Part shown: positions 35,549 to 44,589 of the stretch, piece after piece | How positions within the stretch are numbered: the first letter of the stretch is position 1 | Layout of the letters: each line of letters starts with the position of its first letter | Source: an uncultured Clostridia bacterium | GTDB taxonomy: Bacteria > Bacillota > Clostridia > UMGS1810 | NCBI GenBank assembly: GCA_934481345.1 | Contig: CAKSPF010000008.1 | Coordinates: forward strand, 55,217-119,216 | Length of the DNA stretch: 64,000 nucleotides | Reading direction: 5' to 3' | The notes under the pieces: model-generated | Database searches by the model: none | Told to the model about the DNA's origin: nothing | Seen by the model: the letters and a program-made list of their open reading frames with translations, nothing else | Program-made: the position numbers and the translations under genes

Positions 35549-36727
35549 TTACTTTTCCTCCTTTTTGCTGTCTTTTTTAGAGTCTTTGTCATTTTCTGGT
35601 GTAATGACATCAACCGAAAGCACTGCGTCCATATCTATTTTTGAAGGAATACGGTTCCATGCCGCATCATCATCTTTTATATTCGCCTGTTCTTTTTCAA
35701 TATTTTTTTCTTTTTTCTTATATTTAATTGTTTTGGTAATGTTTTTCAGCGACAGTTTCTCTTTTAATGGTTTAAATGCAGGCGCATTGTTAAATATTAC
35801 CATTACAATCAGTATAAGGGCATATATCAGGAATTTAAGCGCTGCAAGGTCGCCGGAAAGCTTTGTGGTAAGCTGGAAGTTGATATACGTTATGAGCGTT
35901 GCAGCAATTATAGAGCCGTTTATGCTGCCCATGCCTCCGAGAACAACCATAACAAGTATTTCTATTGAATAGTTGTATGAGAAGAACGAGTACAAAACCG
36001 GTGTTGCGTAGTGCCCGTATATAACTCCGGCAATTCCTGCAAAAAAAGCAGAAATCACAAATACAAATAATTTGTAGAATGTTACATTAAGTCCCATTGC
36101 CTTGGCTGCTATTTCGTTATCTCTTATAGCGGTAATAGCACGTCCGTGCTTGCTTCTTACAAGGTTCTGTATAAATACAAGCATTATAAACATTACAATT
36201 AAAGAAACAATAAACAGTGTGTCTCCGTATTTTTGTGTGGATAATCCGAGTGCACCGCCGAAGGTTTCGAGATTTTTAAATATCGTTCTTACGATTTCGC
36301 CGAACGCAAGAGTTACTATTGCAAGATAGTCGCCTTTCAGGCGGAGCGCTGGCAAGCCGATTATAAATCCGAATATTGCGGCAATGGTACCGCCTACGAG
36401 CATTGTAATTATTAATATTATAAGCGGGTGATCACCTAGAGCCGTAGTATGCAGATAGTTTGCAAGGAAACAGCCGAGATATGCGCCTACGCACATAAAT
36501 CCTGCGTGACCGAGGCTGAGTTCGCCCAAAAAACCGACTACAAGATTAAGCGATACTGCAAGTATGATTGAATACGATATTTGCGTTATAAGGTTTGCAA
36601 TTGAACGGTCAAGGTAGCCGCTGTACATCATAGCAGTGCTTATAATAAAGAATATTGCTATACAGATGTAGTTGACGTAGTGTTTTAATCTGAAAGAGTC
36701 TTTTATACTTTTAAAATATTCTGCCAT
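35549..36727 (-). CDS. livM: Branched-chain amino acid ABC transporter permease LivM
   Basis: 392 residues from the ATG at 36727 (GAAGG upstream); a GTG at 36733 overlapping the livH stop is an alternative. About eight to ten membrane segments with LNLVVGFLGELSLGHAGFMCVGAY and MVVLGGMGSINGSIIAA, the paired motifs of LivM permeases. A charged cytoplasmic tail (about 330-392) rich in Lys, Asp and Glu extends past the usual end. It lies between livH and livG in the operon. Confidence 0.95.
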   Translation of the reverse strand: MAEYFKSIKDSFRLKHYVNYICIAIFFIISTAMMYSGYLDRSIANLITQISYSIILAVSLNLVVGFLGELSLGHAGFMCVGAYLGCFLANYLHTTALGDHPLIILIITMLVGGTIAAIFGFIIGLPALRLKGDYLAIVTLAFGEIVRTIFKNLETFGGALGLSTQKYGDTLFIVSLIVMFIMLVFIQNLVRSKHGRAITAIRDNEIAAKAMGLNVTFYKLFVFVISAFFAGIAGVIYGHYATPVLYSFFSYNYSIEILVMVVLGGMGSINGSIIAATLITYINFQLTTKLSGDLAALKFLIYALILIVMVIFNNAPAFKPLKEKLSLKNITKTIKYKKKEKNIEKEQANIKDDDAAWNRIPSKIDMDAVLSVDVITPENDKDSKKDSKKEEK

Positions 36728-36729
36728 AA

Positions 36730-37593
36730 TCACACCTTCTCTCTTCTCTGTTTACCCAAAAGACCTGTGGGTTTAACCAAAAGTATTATTATAAGCAGGG
36801 TAAATTCAAAAGCAGTGGTATACGGGGCAAGCGACGGAATACTGAGGGATACTTTTTCTATAATTCCCAAAAGAACACCGCCTACCATTGCACCGGGGAT
36901 AGAACCGATACCGCCTATAACGGCAGCCGTAAACGCTTTTATGCCGGGCATTGAACCCAATGTGGGGCTTGTGCCGGGTATCTGCATAAGGTAAAATGTG
37001 CTTGCAAAAGCTGCAAGTGCAGAACCTATTGCAAAGGTGACCGTGATTATCATGTTGACGTTAATACCCATAAGCTGTGCCGCACCTCTGTCTTCGGAAA
37101 CCGCCTGCATTGCTCTGCCGAGCTTTGTTCTCTTTATAAAAAGTGTGAGGCAGATCATCAGAACAGCACCTACAAGAAGGGTTATAATTGCTGCCATGTT
37201 TATTTTTGCATTGCCTATGTTTATGCTGCCAAAATGTGCAATCTTTACCGGGCGTGTTTCAGCACCGTAGATGAGCTGAGCTATACTTTGCAGTAAATAG
37301 CTGACTCCGATTGCCGTGATAAGCACTGCGAGAGGTGAAGCACCTCTGAGCGGCTTGTATGCCAGTTTTTCCGTAATAACTCCGAGGAGTATACAAACAA
37401 TTACCGAAACGATAATTGCAATTATCGGACTTGCACATACTGCCAATGTAGAAAGTATGGCATACGCTCCGACCATCATTATATCGCCGTGTGCAAAGTT
37501 AAGCATTTTTGCAATACCGTATACCATGGTATATCCGAGAGCTATCAGGGCATATATACTGCCCAGGCTGAGTCCGTCAATGAATGTACTCAT
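36730..37593 (-). CDS. livH: Branched-chain amino acid ABC transporter permease LivH
   Basis: 287 residues from the ATG at 37593 with AAAGGAG upstream. There are eight or so membrane segments. SLGSIYALIALGYTMVYGI, LNFAHGDIMMVGAY and FTAAVIGGIGSIPGAMVGG are standard LivH motifs. It forms the channel with LivM. It follows livJ after a 236-base gap that contains two strong hairpins, and precedes livM. Confidence 0.96.
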   Translation of the reverse strand: MSTFIDGLSLGSIYALIALGYTMVYGIAKMLNFAHGDIMMVGAYAILSTLAVCASPIIAIIVSVIVCILLGVITEKLAYKPLRGASPLAVLITAIGVSYLLQSIAQLIYGAETRPVKIAHFGSINIGNAKINMAAIITLLVGAVLMICLTLFIKRTKLGRAMQAVSEDRGAAQLMGINVNMIITVTFAIGSALAAFASTFYLMQIPGTSPTLGSMPGIKAFTAAVIGGIGSIPGAMVGGVLLGIIEKVSLSIPSLAPYTTAFEFTLLIIILLVKPTGLLGKQRREKV

Positions 37594-37668
37594 AAAATTC
37601 TCCTTTCCGAATGTACAGCCGTAATAACGGTTTGTCTGAAAAGGCACAATGCCGAGTCCTTTTGAGCT

Positions 37669-37704
37669 GTTGTCTTTGCAAGGCTTTTGACTTGCAAAGA
37701 CAAC
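37669..37704. other. Perfect 14-bp hairpin in the livJ-livH gap
   Basis: GTTGTCTTTGCAAG at 37669-37682 pairs perfectly with CTTGCAAAGACAAC at 37691-37704 around an 8-base loop. No U-tract follows on the minus strand, so it looks more like an mRNA-stabilising or processing hairpin than a terminator. The other bases of this gap show no gene. Confidence 0.6.
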
Positions 37705-37756
37705 AAGTCAAAAAAACCGCATTTAAAACCGTATTTTCAATAAGGCTGTCAAACAA

Positions 37757-37791
37757 ATTTTTGGTTGGGCATACTATACCCAACCAAAAAT
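37757..37791 (-). terminator. Attenuator-like hairpin just after livJ
   Basis: ATTTTTGGTTGGG at 37757-37769 pairs with CCCAACCAAAAAT at 37779-37791. Read on the minus strand it comes 39 bases after the livJ stop and is followed by TTTG. Partial termination here would make more binding protein (LivJ) than membrane subunits, a common arrangement in ABC operons (inference). Confidence 0.6.
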
Positions 37792-37829
37792 CAGAATAAA
37801 CAATATATTGCTATATTTGAAATGACATA

Positions 37830-38975
37830 TTATTTATTAAGTTCGACAATCTGAGGAACTTTTTTGCATGCACCGGATTTGTCCCATGTCATTTCGCCGG
37901 TAGCACCCTTTATTTTAAAGTCGGAAGCGGTAATTGTTTTTACCAAAGTATCGCAAAGATCCGATGCGCTTATTTTAACGTCTTTTACGTCAGCTTTTTT
38001 CATAGCTTCAAAAATCGTCATAATTGCATCGTAGCCGTCTGCTGCGAACTGATCCGGATCTTCTTTGTATTTTGCCTTGTATGCTTCTACAAATTTGCTT
38101 GTAACTTCATCTGTGCTGTCTTTGTCAAACGGTGTGATATATTTGATGTCACTTTTTACGGATGAATCAAGCTGAGCTGCTATGCCGTCAAGACCGTCGC
38201 ATCCGAAGAGCACTGCCTTGCAGTCTTTAGCTGCTGCTGCCTTTGCTATAAAGCCTGCTTCTGTGTAATATATCGGAAGGAATATTACATCACAGTCCTT
38301 AAGTGCTTCAACCTGAGTTGAAAAGTCTTTTTTGTTTTCAGCGTCGAAGGTCTGTGTTTTGAAGTCTGCTTTGAGCTTTTTCATTTCTGCCTTAAATGCT
38401 TTGTAGATACCTGCCGAGTAAGCGTCGCTTGTGTCGTATATAGCACCGATTTTTTTGAATTTGCTTGTAAGCTCTTCTGCTGCGAGTGTACCCTGGTCAG
38501 GATCGCCGAAGCAAATGCGGAAAGCGTTATCTCTGTTTTCGATTACATTTGCTGCCGAAGCGGACGGAGTCATGACAAATACGTTGTCTTCAACTGCTTT
38601 TGATGCAAACGAGTCGCAGGAAGCAGAAGTTACACTTCCGAGGGAAACCTGCATACCGCCTTCATAAAGCGTATCGTATCCGATAGCTGCGTCTGCCGCA
38701 GTTGCTTTATCGTCTTTCATGTCAAGCTTGAATTTAATGTTATTTAATCCGCCTGCTGCATTAATTTCTTCTATCGCAAGTTCAGCACCCTTTTGTACTG
38801 AAATTCCGTATGAAGAAGCGTCTCCTGTAAGCGGACCGGTTGCACCTATGATAAATTCGGTATTCTTTTCCGTGTAGCTGCTGCCGCCTTTTTTCGCGCC
38901 GCATCCCGTAAAGCATACTGCAATCATCATGAGCATTAATACGGATGAAATAATTCTTGTCACTGTCTTTTTCAT
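37830..38975 (-). CDS. livJ: Branched-chain amino acid ABC transporter substrate-binding lipoprotein
   Basis: 381 residues from the ATG at 38975 (AAAGGGG upstream). A lipoprotein signal ends at FTGC, followed by a periplasmic-binding-protein type I fold: IIGATGPLTGDASSYGISVQ, AAGGLNNIKFKLDMKDDKATAADA, VFVMTPSASAANVIE and FAADGYDAIMTIFEAMKK. It binds branched-chain or related amino acids at the membrane surface and delivers them to LivHM. It is first in the operon, directly downstream of a consensus promoter. Confidence 0.95.
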   Translation of the reverse strand: MKKTVTRIISSVLMLMMIAVCFTGCGAKKGGSSYTEKNTEFIIGATGPLTGDASSYGISVQKGAELAIEEINAAGGLNNIKFKLDMKDDKATAADAAIGYDTLYEGGMQVSLGSVTSASCDSFASKAVEDNVFVMTPSASAANVIENRDNAFRICFGDPDQGTLAAEELTSKFKKIGAIYDTSDAYSAGIYKAFKAEMKKLKADFKTQTFDAENKKDFSTQVEALKDCDVIFLPIYYTEAGFIAKAAAAKDCKAVLFGCDGLDGIAAQLDSSVKSDIKYITPFDKDSTDEVTSKFVEAYKAKYKEDPDQFAADGYDAIMTIFEAMKKADVKDVKISASDLCDTLVKTITASDFKIKGATGEMTWDKSGACKKVPQIVELNK

Positions 38976-39086
38976 GGTCATTCCCCTTTCGCCGTATGGC
39001 AAATAATTAAATTTGCATTGTTATTGTATAGTTTGCTTTATTTTAATATAAACCTGTATCTGCAAATGTATACAATAATTGTAGTA

Positions 39087-39115
39087 ATTATATTACCAAT
39101 CGGGATTTTTGTCAA
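39087..39115 (-). promoter_or_regulatory. Consensus sigma-A promoter of the liv operon
   Basis: On the minus strand TTGACA (39115-39110), exactly 17 bases and TATAAT (39092-39087) form a perfect consensus promoter about 110 bases before the livJ start. This predicts strong constitutive expression unless repressed in the leader. Confidence 0.85.
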
Positions 39116-39230
39116 GTATTCTCAGCTAAAAACAGCTATTGATAGAAGATTTTAACGATAACATAAAATTTTTTGAATAAATTAAACAAATATGTTTTTT
39201 CATTTTTTATGTGATTTTTTGCCGGATTTA

Positions 39231-39239
39231 TGCTATAAT
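39231..39239 (+). promoter_or_regulatory. Extended -10 promoter before the TAG-interrupted small gene
   Basis: TGCTATAAT at 39231-39239 is an extended -10 element. It lies about 30 bases before the GTG at 39270. No convincing -35 is present. Confidence 0.45.
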
Positions 39240-39269
39240 TGTATCAGCATATGCAGGGAGGCGGTAATT

Positions 39270-39590
39270 GTGCGGTACATAAGCAAATATAAATCCTCTT
39301 TGGGAAATATTCTTAATCGTTCCGTACAGCAGGACTGCGGACGGTAGCTGCCCGGGTTTCGCAAAAAATCGTTTGTGCTGTATTTCAACGGCGGAGAAAT
39401 ATGGTTTGAACACCTGGACGGAATATATCAATATACCGAACTTGCCCTTGAAAAACTCAGTGCCGACAGTGATTTTTTTTGCCGTCCGTCGTCACCGTCA
39501 TATATTGCGTTTGCCCTTGACGAAACGGTTGTTACCGATGAGATGATTTTGGCAATAGCCGAAAAACTCAAAAAATCCGGAAAACAATGA
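39270..39590 (+). pseudogene. Small unknown gene interrupted by an in-frame TAG
   Basis: A GTG at 39270 with GGGAGG eight bases upstream opens a 107-codon frame whose 26th codon (39345-39347) is TAG. The first part reads RYISKYKSSLGNIL, and after the stop the frame continues FVLYFNGGEIWFEHLDGIYQ to LAIAEKLKKSGKQ without interruption. A single change such as TGG to TAG would explain it. The second half could alternatively start at GTG 39375, but that has no ribosome site. I do not recognise the family. It has its own promoter and a terminator at 39625. Confidence 0.5.
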
Positions 39591-39624
39591 AGGCAAATCT
39601 GCAGCGCTGTTACGCTTCAAAAGC

Positions 39625-39662
39625 AAAAAACCTCAAGGTTATTGTAAACCTTGAGGTTTTTA
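39625..39662. terminator. Bidirectional terminator between small gene and tRNA-Gln
   Basis: AAAACCTCAAGGTT at 39627-39640 pairs perfectly with AACCTTGAGGTTTT at 39647-39660, with T runs on both strands. It ends the tRNA transcript on minus and the small gene on plus. Confidence 0.85.
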
Positions 39663-39665
39663 TTT

Positions 39666-39742
39666 TGGCTGGGCTAGAAGGACTCGAACCTCCGAAATGC
39701 CGGAATCAGAATCCGGTGCCTTACCAACTTGGCGATAGCCCA
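39666..39742 (-). tRNA. tRNA-Gln (anticodon CTG)
   Basis: On the minus strand a full cloverleaf can be drawn: acceptor TGGGCTA with TAGCCCA, a D-arm GCC..GGC, anticodon stem CCGGA/TCCGG around loop TTCTGAT (anticodon CTG, reads CAG), T-arm GGAGG-TTCGAGT-CCTTC, discriminator G and an encoded CCA end at 39668-39666. It stands alone between the two convergent-looking units and is followed by the terminator at 39662. Confidence 0.95.
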
Positions 39743-39846
39743 ATAAATACAGCCTGTTTAAGACTACTTAGATATAATAGCAAAGAATATCAATGTTGTC
39801 AAGTCTTTTTTTGAAAAAATTTCTTTTTTGATTTGATTAATTTTAA

Positions 39847-39875
39847 TTGACACGGCTATACTGTTGTGCTAAAAT
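39847..39875 (+). promoter_or_regulatory. Sigma-A-like promoter of the SLH-SGNH cluster
   Basis: TTGACA at 39847-39852, a 17-base spacer and TAAAAT at 39870-39875 lie 40 bases before the ATG at 39916. Confidence 0.7.
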
Positions 39876-39915
39876 AAATAAGTTGTAGATTTATGAATAA
39901 AAATGGTGAATTATT

Positions 39916-41295
39916 ATGAAAAAAACAGTTGTATCCGCAGTGATTGCGGCTTCAATACTTGTATCTTCAACCGTAAACAGTATCGGAAACAAAACCGGCC
40001 TTTTTAAAGACGTCAGCGAAAATGACTGGTACTGTACGTCTGTTGAGCAGCTTTATAATAACGGCATATTGCCGTCGGGCGATATGTTTTACGGAGAATC
40101 TCCCGCATCGCGCGGAGATATTATACTGTATATGTATAATCTGTACAGATGTCTGGGTGGCAGAGATGAACAGCCGGCCGCAGTAATATTTGATGATGTA
40201 AAAAAAGATTCTAAGTATTATAATGCGGTAAGCTGGGCATACAACAATAAAATTGCAAACGGTATAAACGAAAAAGAATTTAACCCCGAAGGACAGTGCT
40301 TAAGAGAACAGGTATGCGCGATGGCTGTTAGATATTTCGGCGCTTTCGGAATTAAACCGAAGCAGGTAAACGACGCTTCTCAGTTTACAGATTCGCTTTC
40401 GGTAAGCGGATATGCGCGCTCATATGTGGTATCGGCTAAAATGAGCGGTATTATAAACGGAAACGAAAAGGGATATTTCATGCCGCATGACGCAATAACT
40501 CGTGCAGAAACGGCTGCAATAATATATACAATGATGAATACGGCGGTAAATAAGCCTGCCGAGGGAGAACCGACGGTTGAAACCGCCGACGGAGCATATA
40601 CATATCTTTATGACGGATATAAAACAGAATTTGAACTTACTTTTAAAGCGCTTGTGCCCGAAAGTGCCGCTGTCGATTTGTCATATTTCAATGACGCGGC
40701 AATTGTGGGAGATTCCGTTTCGCTGTCGCTTCAGTACTACTGCGCGTCTTCCGGTGCCTTGGGAAATGCAACCTTCCTTTGTGCGGGAAGCCAAAGCCCG
40801 GTCAATGCTCTTTGGGATGTATCTGCAAAGTCAATTCATCCGGTATATAACGGGCAAAAAATGAAAATAGAAGACGCGGTTGCTGCATCGGGAGTAAATA
40901 AAGTATACATAATGCTCGGCATAAACAGCCTTTCGATGGGAGCAGACAACTGCGCAGCTAACCTGAATACACTTATATCGAGAATTTTGTCAAAGGCACC
41001 GAACGTTCATATAATAATACAGTCCGTTACACCGATGACATCAACCAGCTCGATAATAAAACCGACTTTAAACAACAGCATTATAAATGAGTATAACGCA
41101 AAGCTTATAGAGCTTTGCCAAAAAAATAAGTGGTATTACTTAAATGTTGCGGAGGCTTTTAAGGATTCGGACGGAAACCTTATCAGTTCATATTGCAGCG
41201 ATGCTTCCGGCATGGGAATACACTTTACATTTGCCGCCGACAAAATTTGGGCAGATTATTTGAAGACACATGTTCCGGCAGCTTTGAAACAGTAA
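39916..41295 (+). CDS. S-layer-anchored SGNH-hydrolase-type esterase/acyltransferase
   Basis: 459 residues with a signal peptide (about 1-22). Three SLH repeats come first (about 30-200: FKDVSENDWYCTSVEQLYNN, FDDVKKDSKYYNAVSWAYNN and FTDSLSVSGYARSYVVSAKM). A linker follows, then an SGNH domain (about 250-459) with the nucleophile Ser in AAIVGDSVS, an oxyanion Asn in IMLGINSL, and the C-terminal Asp-x-x-His-like DASGMGIHFTF. SGNH enzymes beside MBOAT proteins usually transfer or remove O-acetyl groups on cell-surface polymers. The MBOAT and DHHW genes follow on the same strand, so a role in surface polysaccharide O-acylation is inferred. Confidence 0.85.
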   Translation: MKKTVVSAVIAASILVSSTVNSIGNKTGLFKDVSENDWYCTSVEQLYNNGILPSGDMFYGESPASRGDIILYMYNLYRCLGGRDEQPAAVIFDDVKKDSKYYNAVSWAYNNKIANGINEKEFNPEGQCLREQVCAMAVRYFGAFGIKPKQVNDASQFTDSLSVSGYARSYVVSAKMSGIINGNEKGYFMPHDAITRAETAAIIYTMMNTAVNKPAEGEPTVETADGAYTYLYDGYKTEFELTFKALVPESAAVDLSYFNDAAIVGDSVSLSLQYYCASSGALGNATFLCAGSQSPVNALWDVSAKSIHPVYNGQKMKIEDAVAASGVNKVYIMLGINSLSMGADNCAANLNTLISRILSKAPNVHIIIQSVTPMTSTSSIIKPTLNNSIINEYNAKLIELCQKNKWYYLNVAEAFKDSDGNLISSYCSDASGMGIHFTFAADKIWADYLKTHVPAALKQ

Positions 41296-41355
41296 AAAAA
41301 TAAAAGGCGGCGGGAATTTAAACTCTCGCTGCACGGTTTCGGAGGATTGAATTTA

Positions 41356-42033
41356 ATGAAAAAATTTATTTGTGTTATTGCCGCGGCTTTGACGGTTTGT
41401 ATGTGTTTTGCATCGTGTTCGGATAAAAAGCCTGCCAAAGAAGATAAGAAAATAGAAACAGTCACAAAACAGACAAAAATTCCGAAAGACGCGGATAGCG
41501 ATAATACCGAAAAAAGCGAGTCTGCCGCAAACAACACCGATGAGGGAAAAGCCGATGTTCAAAATGAAGTAAAAGAACCGGAAAACAAACCGGAGGAACA
41601 GCCGGTTCAAAACGGTGCGGCGACGGCAAAACCCGATGCAAAGACTGAGGTTGATCTTTCGCAGGTGCGTTCGGCGATATTGCAGAAAGAGGGTATATCG
41701 GACGCTATGCTTCTTGACAGCGGTGCAATGAGCAATCTGTACGGAATTGACGCGTCACAGATTAAACAGGCGGCAGGCTTTGTCACCATGTCCGGCACAT
41801 TTCCGCATGAGATTATAATGATAGAGGCAAGTGATTCGCACGGTGCGGCAAACGTTGAGGCTGCGCTTAAAACCAAGCTCGGCGAGGTTATGAATCAGGC
41901 AAGATCGTATGACGCCGAAAACTATGAACTTGCACAGCAATGCAAGGTGCACAGAAACGGTAACTATGTATCGTTGTTTTTATCGCCCAAGCAGGCGGAA
42001 ATGACAAGTATCTACAACGGATACATAAAATAG
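41356..42033 (+). CDS. DUF4358 lipoprotein
   Basis: 225 residues from the ATG at 41356 with GGAGG upstream. A lipoprotein signal ends at FASC. A Lys/Glu/Asp-rich linker (about 22-95) leads to a DUF4358 domain (about 98-225: LLDSGAMSNLYGIDASQIKQ, SGTFPHEIIMIEASD, CKVHRNGNYVSLFLSP). The function of DUF4358 is unknown, but it is frequently found next to MBOAT and DHHW genes in Firmicutes (my recollection of such neighbourhoods). Here it lies between the SGNH and MBOAT genes, so it is probably an accessory of the same surface modification system. Confidence 0.82.
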   Translation: MKKFICVIAAALTVCMCFASCSDKKPAKEDKKIETVTKQTKIPKDADSDNTEKSESAANNTDEGKADVQNEVKEPENKPEEQPVQNGAATAKPDAKTEVDLSQVRSAILQKEGISDAMLLDSGAMSNLYGIDASQIKQAAGFVTMSGTFPHEIIMIEASDSHGAANVEAALKTKLGEVMNQARSYDAENYELAQQCKVHRNGNYVSLFLSPKQAEMTSIYNGYIK

Positions 42034-42064
42034 AAGAAAGCATTAATTTATTTGGAGGGCTTGT

Positions 42065-43444
42065 ATGGTATTTTCAAGTCTGGTGTTTTTATTTGTTTTT
42101 TTGCCGGCAGTGCTTATTATAAATTACATTTTGCCGGCTAAGGCAAAAAATGTTTTTTTGCTTTTTGCCAATTTAGTGTTTTATGCATACGGTGAGCCGA
42201 TATATGTGCTTTTGATGATTGCGTCTATGGTTTTAAACTATTTTTCGGCAGCCGTTATAGACAAAACGGTTAACGAGGGCAGGCGCAAGGCTTTGCTTAC
42301 GGTGAACATCATACTAAACATAGGAGCGCTGTGCTTTTTTAAATACACTTCGCTTTTTTTGGATACGCTCAGACATATTTCGGTGTTTTCGGGACTTCCG
42401 CATTTCAGCGCTGCGCTTCCGATAGGCATTTCGTTTTATACGTTTCAGGCGGTTTCGTATGTAATCGACGTATACAGAAAGGAATGTGAAAGTTCGGACA
42501 GCTTTGTGAATTTCGCGGCATATATTTCGTTGTTTCCGCAGCTTATTGCAGGACCTATAGTACGCTACAGCGATGTTGAAAGGCAGATACGCGAAAGACA
42601 CGAAACTGTTGATATTTTTAACACGGGTATAAGGTATTTTGCAATAGGCCTTGCAAAGAAGGTTTTGCTGGCAAATCAATTCGGAATAATATGGAATGCG
42701 GTTTCGGCGGATGTACATTCATTCGGTACAGCCGGAGCATGGATAGGCGCAGCGGCGTATGCACTGCAGATATACTTTGATTTTGCCGGATATTCCGATA
42801 TGGCGCGCGGTCTCGGAAAAATGCTGGGATTTGATTTCTGTATAAACTTTAACTATCCTTATATATCGAAAAGTATAACGGAATTCTGGCGCAGATGGCA
42901 TATATCTCTAAGCACATGGTTCAGAGATTATTTATATATACCTCTCGGCGGCAATCGCTGCTCAAAGGCACGCAATTGCTTTAATATACTTTTGGTGTGG
43001 ATGCTTACCGGATTCTGGCACGGCGCAGGATGGAACTTCCTCGCCTGGGGACTGTATTACGGTGTTATTTTGCTTTTGGAGAAAAATCTGTACGGCGAAC
43101 GCTTAAAGAAACTGCCTGCTGTTATAGGTCATATATATACCCTTCTTGTTGTGACAATCGGCTGGATATTCTTTGCATGCAGCAGCTTCGGTGCGGCGTT
43201 TGATTACCTTAAGGTAATGTTTACTTTATCCGAAGGCAGAGCATATGAACTTATTGCATGGATACCTACAATAATTGTCGGTATAGTCGCTTCGACACCG
43301 CTGTTTAGTTCCGCATGGGGAAAACTAAAAGAAAAAAAGAGCCTTATGTATGCGGAGATTGTCTTATGTATGGCGGCTCTGGTGCTTTGCTGCTCCGGAC
43401 TCGTTACGGAAAGCTATAACCCGTTTTTATATTTTCGGTTTTAG
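42065..43444 (+). CDS. MBOAT family O-acyltransferase (AlgI/DltB-like)
   Basis: 459 residues with about ten to twelve membrane segments. Family motifs: LPIGISFYTFQAVSYVIDVY, QLIAGPIVRYSDVERQI, ITEFWRRWHISLSTWFRDY and the catalytic-His region LTGFWHGAGWNFLAWGLYYG. AlgI/DltB-like MBOATs carry acyl groups across the membrane to an extracytoplasmic transferase. The ATG follows GGAGGG. The partner would be the SGNH protein upstream or the DHHW protein 14 bases downstream. Confidence 0.95.
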   Translation: MVFSSLVFLFVFLPAVLIINYILPAKAKNVFLLFANLVFYAYGEPIYVLLMIASMVLNYFSAAVIDKTVNEGRRKALLTVNIILNIGALCFFKYTSLFLDTLRHISVFSGLPHFSAALPIGISFYTFQAVSYVIDVYRKECESSDSFVNFAAYISLFPQLIAGPIVRYSDVERQIRERHETVDIFNTGIRYFAIGLAKKVLLANQFGIIWNAVSADVHSFGTAGAWIGAAAYALQIYFDFAGYSDMARGLGKMLGFDFCINFNYPYISKSITEFWRRWHISLSTWFRDYLYIPLGGNRCSKARNCFNILLVWMLTGFWHGAGWNFLAWGLYYGVILLLEKNLYGERLKKLPAVIGHIYTLLVVTIGWIFFACSSFGAAFDYLKVMFTLSEGRAYELIAWIPTIIVGIVASTPLFSSAWGKLKEKKSLMYAEIVLCMAALVLCCSGLVTESYNPFLYFRF

Positions 43445-43458
43445 AGTGGGGATTCGTT

Positions 43459-44589
43459 ATGAATAAAATACCAAGAAAGAAATATGTGTTCACGGCTCTG
43501 TTTTGCGCGTTTTTTTTCATTATAAGCATATGGACTGTCTTTGGCCCGAAATCAGATTATTCTGTCAATGAAAAACGCTTTTATGCCAAATTTCCGAAAA
43601 TCACTGCCGAATCTGTAGTGTCCGGGGAGTTTCGGGACGGACTTGAAAAATATATAAGCGATCATGTTCTCGGCAGGGATTTGTTTGTGGGTGTAAATTC
43701 GTATTTTTCGCTTTTGATGGGCAGAAACACATTAGGCAGCATATATAATTGCAGTGACGGTTATCTGATAAACGCTCCGAAAGAAACGGATACCAAAATT
43801 TTTGAAAAAAACATAGAGCGTTTCAACAGCTTTACAAATACGGTAAAAATTCCGTCAACCCTTCTGATGGTTCCGTCAAACGGGTATATTATGTATGATA
43901 AGCTACCGCGGCTGCACGGAAATTATATTGATGACAGCCTGTACACGACAGCCGATGAGCTTACGCCGGACATGGGCATGATAGATCCCAGAAAAGTCCT
44001 TATAAACGGCAAAAGCTACGGTCAGATATGTTACAAAACAGATCATCACATCACTTCACTCGGCAACTATAAAATGTATGATTTATACTGTAGCGTAAAC
44101 GGAATTGCCTGCCCCGATGAGTCGCGCTATGAAAAGAGAAGCTACGGCGGATTTTACGGAACAGCATGGTCGGGCAGCGGTTATTGGTTTTCGCCGGCAG
44201 ACAGCATAGAACTGTGGGAGCTTGGCGATGATATAAGCGTTACAATAAGCGATGCGGGTGAAAAGGAAATCAAATCGGACAGTTTATTTTTTACGGATAA
44301 ATTAAACAGCATTGATAAGTACCCGGTTTTCCTCGGCGGAAATCACAGCCTTGTAAAAATAGAAAATCCGAACGCTGCCGAAGGAAATCTTCTTGTTATA
44401 AAGGATTCGTATGCGCAGTGCTTTGCTGCGTTCCTTTCGCATAATTACAAAAATATATATCTTGTTGATTTAAGGTATTACAGAGATAACATGTCTGAAT
44501 TTGTAAGGGAAAAGGATATTGATGAGATACTTTATATGTACGGAACGGACACACTTTTGACGGATACAAATTCCGCATGGTTGTACTGA
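43459..44589 (+). CDS. DHHW-family protein (AlgJ/AlgX-like acetylation partner)
   Basis: 376 residues. One N-terminal membrane anchor (about 9-30) precedes an extracytoplasmic domain that begins with NEKRFYAKFPKITAESVVSGEFRDGLEKYISDHVLGRD-type repeats (residues about 37-75) and contains TDHHITSLGNYKMY, the Asp-His-His hallmark, and LLVIKDSYAQCFAAFLSHNY, the Ser motif of AlgX/AlgJ-like SGNH folds. Such proteins add acetyl groups delivered by the MBOAT partner to secreted or wall polymers. It lies 14 bases after the MBOAT gene and closes the cluster. Confidence 0.9.
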   Translation: MNKIPRKKYVFTALFCAFFFIISIWTVFGPKSDYSVNEKRFYAKFPKITAESVVSGEFRDGLEKYISDHVLGRDLFVGVNSYFSLLMGRNTLGSIYNCSDGYLINAPKETDTKIFEKNIERFNSFTNTVKIPSTLLMVPSNGYIMYDKLPRLHGNYIDDSLYTTADELTPDMGMIDPRKVLINGKSYGQICYKTDHHITSLGNYKMYDLYCSVNGIACPDESRYEKRSYGGFYGTAWSGSGYWFSPADSIELWELGDDISVTISDAGEKEIKSDSLFFTDKLNSIDKYPVFLGGNHSLVKIENPNAAEGNLLVIKDSYAQCFAAFLSHNYKNIYLVDLRYYRDNMSEFVREKDIDEILYMYGTDTLLTDTNSAWLY

